IMG/VR virus record: IMGVR_UViG_3300025769_000055
Span: 1-31,889 of that record
Origin: a virus
DNA: 31,889 nt
Direction: 5' to 3' (one strand)
The notes beneath the pieces are model-generated. The model was not told where the DNA came from and made no database searches. It was given only the letters and a program-made list of their open reading frames with translations. Positions 29,867 through 31,889 of the stretch are shown here, in pieces. How positions within the stretch are numbered: position 1 is the first letter of the stretch; every line of letters begins with the position of its first letter. The position numbers and the translations under genes are program-made.

Positions 29867-30228
29867 TATTTAGTATATTAAAAAATCCTTTAACAAAAAT
29901 CGTTTTAAACAAAGCTACTGAACATTTTAAGCACAAAGCTGAAAAGGTTAAAACTATTAGACAAGCAGAAATAGAAGCTTGTAAAGATGTTGATATAACA
30001 AGAATTAAAAGCCAAGACAAAAGCTGGAAAGATGAGATATTAATGGTATGGTTAATTGCTATGCTATCAACAGGTTGGTTTGAAGATACTAGAGATAACT
30101 TTGAGGAATGGGTAAGAATAATAAACGATTTACCTGACTCAGTATGGTATTTAGTTATTATTGTATTTACAGCAACATTTTCTACCAAGATGACAGATAA
30201 GGTTTTAAACCGAAACAAAAAGAAGTAA
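29863..30228 (+). CDS. 3TM-type holin-like protein, 121 aa
   Basis: An N-terminal charged helix (residues 1-50) is followed by SQDKSWKDEILMVWLIAMLS, with the SWKDE signature of the 3TM holin group found beside gene transfer agents, and by a second hydrophobic helix (WYLVIIVFTATF). Helix one of the group corresponds to the N-terminal segment here. It would form the membrane lesion that lets the M15 endolysin out. Coupled to the short membrane peptide before it. Confidence 0.75.
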   Translation: MIFSILKNPLTKIVLNKATEHFKHKAEKVKTIRQAEIEACKDVDITRIKSQDKSWKDEILMVWLIAMLSTGWFEDTRDNFEEWVRIINDLPDSVWYLVIIVFTATFSTKMTDKVLNRNKKK

Positions 30229-30237
30229 TATGTCCGA

Positions 30238-30474
30238 ATGGACATTGATGCAGTAATTATAGAAGTAGAATTTCAGTTGGAATCAGATTATCAACCTTTT
30301 GGTCATTTTGTTTGTTTAAGATTTATAGATCAAACACCACATCATATTAAGCTTAACAAATTAGTTAGAGATATGGGTCAGTACCCTGATGTAAAATTAA
30401 TTAATTATGATTTTATTGTTAAACCAATTACACACGAAACAGATATTACAGGATTAGAAGTCACTAAGCATTAA
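30238..30474 (+). CDS. hypothetical protein, 78 aa
   Basis: Last plus-strand gene. It contains an acidic beta-rich chain (MDIDAVIIEVEFQLESDYQ, then FGHFVCLRFIDQTP) and a basic middle with HHIKLNKLVRD. No family is recognised. There is no clear ribosome site. A hairpin terminator directly follows. Confidence 0.65.
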   Translation: MDIDAVIIEVEFQLESDYQPFGHFVCLRFIDQTPHHIKLNKLVRDMGQYPDVKLINYDFIVKPITHETDITGLEVTKH

Positions 30475-30476
30475 GC

Positions 30477-30502
30477 GACCCACCAAGTCTCCCTGATGGG
30501 TC
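30477..30502. terminator. hairpin terminator between converging operons
   Basis: GACCCA (30477-30482) pairs with TGGGTC (30497-30502), extended inward by two more pairs across a mismatch. A TATCTTTA stretch follows on the plus strand. It starts three bases after the last plus-strand stop and lies before the stop of the last minus-strand gene at 30559, so it may serve both. The intergenic part 30503-30558 shows nothing else clear. Confidence 0.65.
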
Positions 30503-30558
30503 TATCTTTATGTAATCTAATTAAACCTAAGGGAGCAATATCAACATAAAGAATTTTG

Positions 30559-30900
30559 TTAGCCATCTTGTTTTCCAGCAAGTGTTAAATCTCTTTTTAC
30601 TTCTGTTTGTCTAACAGACAAGTATCTATCAAGATTGTTATACATAAGCTTTGCTTTTATTAATTGGCTTTCAGCATACGCATAACTTTCAACTATTTTT
30701 TTATATTCAGGGTCAGTTCTAGCTTTATGTTCAGCTTCAATAACTGTTTTAGTATCAATTTTATATTTTAAAAATAATTTACTAAACATAGCTTTTCTTG
30801 ATTCATCAAGCACAATAGATTTTTCAGCCCACTCTGACCAATCATTAGAAGCTTCTGTCATTTTTTTATAAGCTTCTTTACTATTTAAGTTCATTGTCAT
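30559..30900 (-). CDS. helical protein, 113 aa, last gene of the minus-strand operon
   Basis: Charged, helical throughout (KEAYKKMTEASNDWSEWAEKS, then EAEHKARTDPEYKKIVESYAYAESQLIKAKLMYNNLDRYLSVRQTE). The AEHKARTDPEY and WxxxR-type ending are like a family found near recombination genes in siphophages, so a recombination accessory role is plausible. Its ribosome site is AAAAAGGAAATAA. It overlaps the end of the lipoprotein frame upstream by 20 bases. Confidence 0.75.
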   Translation of the reverse strand: MTMNLNSKEAYKKMTEASNDWSEWAEKSIVLDESRKAMFSKLFLKYKIDTKTVIEAEHKARTDPEYKKIVESYAYAESQLIKAKLMYNNLDRYLSVRQTEVKRDLTLAGKQDG

Positions 30901-31057
30901 TTATTTCCTTTTTAAAAACATATTTTATAGCTGTTGTTTTTGGGTCAAAATATATCCTGTCTGAACAAGACATTAACAACAAAGAAAAAAATAAAACACA
31001 AATTATAATTATATATTTGTGATATTTTCTATGTATAGATTTTCCAAATATTATCAT
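30881..31057 (-). CDS. small lipoprotein, 58 aa
   Basis: This frame begins with an ATGA overlap with the upstream minus-strand gene and ends inside the downstream one. The N-terminus (MIIFGKSIHRKYHKY) is basic, followed by the hydrophobic core IIIICVLFFSLLLMS and Cys31, a clear lipobox (LLMSC). The mature part is 28 residues, with YFDPKTTAIKYVFKK. It could be an Rz1-like outer-membrane spanin or an exclusion factor. No classical i-spanin partner is next to it. Confidence 0.65.
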   Translation of the reverse strand: MIIFGKSIHRKYHKYIIIICVLFFSLLLMSCSDRIYFDPKTTAIKYVFKKEINDNELK

Positions 31058-31332
31058 GGGTAAGCCAACATTTCTTTAGCTTCTATTTCTAAATCTTCTA
31101 CTTGTTTTGCTAATTTTTTATTATCAGCTTTTACCTGATCTAATTCTTTTCTTAGTTCTCCATTTAATTCTCTATGACTATTATTAGCATTTACCATAGC
31201 TGTCATTTCAGCTTCTTTACTATCAATAATATTTTTTAAATTATTAACAATATTATTAAGTGTTTCTATTTCTTTATCTTTGATTTCTATTTGCTTGGTT
31301 AAGTCTTGATCTCCTCTATCATCTTTTTTCAT
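31054..31332 (-). CDS. coiled-coil protein, 92 aa, first gene of the minus-strand operon
   Basis: The whole chain is a charged coiled coil (IEIKDKEIETLNNIVNNLKNI, then LNGELRKELDQVKADNKKLAKQ) with regular Leu and Ile. No transmembrane part is seen. On the minus strand the ribosome site is TAGGGAGACAAT. It is coupled by ATGA to the lipoprotein frame. Its role is unknown; an oligomerising regulator or scaffold-like partner of the lipoprotein is possible. Confidence 0.75.
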   Translation of the reverse strand: MKKDDRGDQDLTKQIEIKDKEIETLNNIVNNLKNIIDSKEAEMTAMVNANNSHRELNGELRKELDQVKADNKKLAKQVEDLEIEAKEMLAYP

Positions 31333-31347
31333 ATTGTCTCCCTAAAG

Positions 31348-31383
31348 GTGCTGAGCAGTAGAGAGAGAGAAACCACTCAGCAC
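31348..31383. promoter_or_regulatory. 8-bp perfect inverted repeat (GTGCTGAG/CTCAGCAC)
   Basis: GTGCTGAG (31348-31355) and CTCAGCAC (31376-31383) flank a 20-base spacer holding an (AG)n run. It lies in the 5' leader of the minus-strand operon, just before the ribosome site of the first gene. It may form a hairpin in that leader or be a binding site for a regulator. Confidence 0.55.
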
Positions 31384-31420
31384 ATAACCTAAAAGTATAT
31401 GTTATGAAAATATTATACTT
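31383..31420. promoter_or_regulatory. two interleaved inverted repeats, candidate operator
   Basis: CATAAC (31383-31388) pairs with GTTATG (31401-31406), and AAGTATA (31393-31399) with TATACTT (31414-31420). The pairs interleave, as in regulator or initiator binding regions. They are in the divergent control region between the minus-strand operon and the early operon. A minus-strand TATAAT at 31417-31412 lies inside, so binding could control the minus operon. Confidence 0.5.
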
Positions 31421-31501
31421 AAACTGCTTACGCATTAAATTCTCTCTATCATAAAAGTTTTAAAAATCATAACGAATCATTTGTATCTGATTTGCTTTGA
31501 T

Positions 31502-31530
31502 TTGAAAAACATAAAATATTCTCTTATAAA
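31502..31530 (+). promoter_or_regulatory. sigma70-like promoter of the early operon
   Basis: TTGAAA (31502-31507) and TATAAA (31525-31530) are separated by exactly 17 bases, each one base from the sigma70 consensus. Transcription would start near 31537 and read through the circular junction into the early genes. The leader to the first ATG at 31649 is about 110 bases and contains the hairpin at 31577-31591. Confidence 0.65.
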
Positions 31531-31576
31531 TTGTATTAAATGTTAAATAAGCTAGGTTTTAAGCCATTATTTTAGG

Positions 31577-31591
31577 GGTTGTAATTCAACC
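31577..31591 (+). other. 5-bp hairpin in early leader
   Basis: GGTTG pairs with CAACC around a TAATT loop, within the leader of the early operon. It is short, so it may be chance. In a leader it could act as a protective 5' structure. The rest of 31421-31648 shows no open reading frame with a ribosome site. Confidence 0.35.
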
Positions 31592-31648
31592 GAAAGTATG
31601 AACAAGATAACGAATATGAAAAAAACAAATAACCTAAAAGGAGAGAGT

Positions 31649-31867
31649 ATGAAAACAATACCTACATTTACATTATCAATAAATGATATTTGTAAAACAG
31701 AAAAACAAAAAGCTAAGTTTAGAGCATTACTAAAATCTCAGGGTGCAAACTCTATGATTGTAAATAGTAAAGATGAAATGACTTTTTGTAAAAACAACAA
31801 GAAGCTAACAACACTAAACAAAAAAGGAAAGTTGTTAGATATTCATACGAACAAGGAGAGAGCATAA
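31649..31867 (+). CDS. hypothetical early protein, 72 aa, spans the contig junction
   Basis: This is the complete version of the gene cut at base 1. I choose the ATG at 31649, right after AAAAGGAGAGAGT, over an in-frame ATG at 31598 that has no ribosome site. The protein has MKTIPTFTLSINDICKTEKQ and a basic C-terminal half with EMTFCKNNKKL, ending NKERA, whose codons form the next ribosome site. Function unknown; it is the first gene of the early operon. Confidence 0.8.
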   Translation: MKTIPTFTLSINDICKTEKQKAKFRALLKSQGANSMIVNSKDEMTFCKNNKKLTTLNKKGKLLDIHTNKERA

Positions 31868-31889
31868 TGAAAATAAAATCATATGATGA
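31763..31889. repeat. 127-base direct repeat, right copy (contig circular overlap)
   Basis: This is the exact second copy of bases 1-127. Removing one copy leaves 31,762 unique bases. It contains the last 105 bases of the gene that starts at 31649 and the first 23 bases of the gene that starts at 105. Confidence 0.95.

Noticed and set aside
31421-31648. tRNA-like element around GGTTG-TAATT-CAACC
   Set aside because: Only one five-pair arm is present; no acceptor, D or anticodon arm can be drawn around it.
31598-31648. Upstream in-frame start for the first early gene
   Set aside because: The ATG at 31598 has no ribosome site, while the ATG at 31649 follows AAAAGGAGAGAGT exactly as in the other early genes.
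31763-31889. True terminal repeats or long terminal repeats of a mobile element
   Set aside because: The length fits an assembler k-mer, the repeats are in the middle of genes, and no transposase or integrase is present.

Overview
The window is an essentially complete, AT-rich genome of a tailed phage with a long non-contractile (siphovirus-type) tail, probably infecting a low-GC marine alphaproteobacterium. Bases 1-127 are repeated exactly at 31763-31889, so the contig closes into a circle of 31,762 unique bases; 127 is also the usual top k-mer of short-read assemblers, so the repeat is best read as an assembly overlap rather than a biological terminal repeat. The host guess rests on composition, on a Xre-type regulator with the TFQQIQKYEKG signature common in alphaproteobacteria, on a lipoprotein that resembles small lipoproteins of SAR11-type bacteria, and on several small families I recognise from uncultured marine phages. 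It is an inference.

Layout on the plus strand. (1) 31508 through the junction to about 2180: a strong sigma70-like promoter drives a chain of tiny unknown early genes, each preceded by a near-identical AAGGAGAGAGCA ribosome site that is itself translated as the Lys-Glu-Arg-Ala C-terminus of the gene before it; then a lipoprotein and a small zinc-ribbon protein. (2) 2146-6286: regulation, recombination and replication: Xre regulator, PD-(D/E)XK nuclease, a protein with an SSB-like acidic tail, winged-helix protein, Ref-type RecA-dependent nuclease, replisome-organizer-like protein, MT-A70 methyltransferase. No polymerase, helicase or primase is seen, so host replication enzymes are presumably used. 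(3) 6296-9727: small terminase-like protein, a string of small proteins and the large terminase. (4) 9731-15042: portal, MuF-type head protein fused to a zincin-like domain, an acidic small protein coupled to it, scaffold, major capsid protein. (5) 15100-26686: head completion, tail tube, tail chaperones with a programmed -1 frameshift, tape measure, distal tail proteins, a HlyC-like acyltransferase, J-like tail tip protein, and a glycine-rich tail fibre. (6) 26693-30474: a 2OG-Fe(II) oxygenase, M15 endolysin, a run of extremely basic microproteins, membrane proteins including a 3TM-type holin, a metallophosphoesterase and a DUF3310 protein.

Three genes, one of them a previously hidden lipoprotein frame, lie on the minus strand (31332 down to 30559). 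They face the plus-strand operon across a hairpin terminator at about 30490 and diverge from the early operon across a 316-base control region with nested inverted repeats. No integrase, partition system, tRNA, CRISPR array or retroelement was found, so a lytic life or an unrecognised persistence mode is likely.

Genes are packed with ATGA, TAATG or TTGA junctions almost throughout, and I recovered eleven small frames from these junctions and from ribosome sites. The most interesting items are the MuF-zincin protein with its coupled acidic partner, the HlyC-like acyltransferase in the tail module, the basic microprotein cluster, and the translated ribosome-site motif of the early operon.
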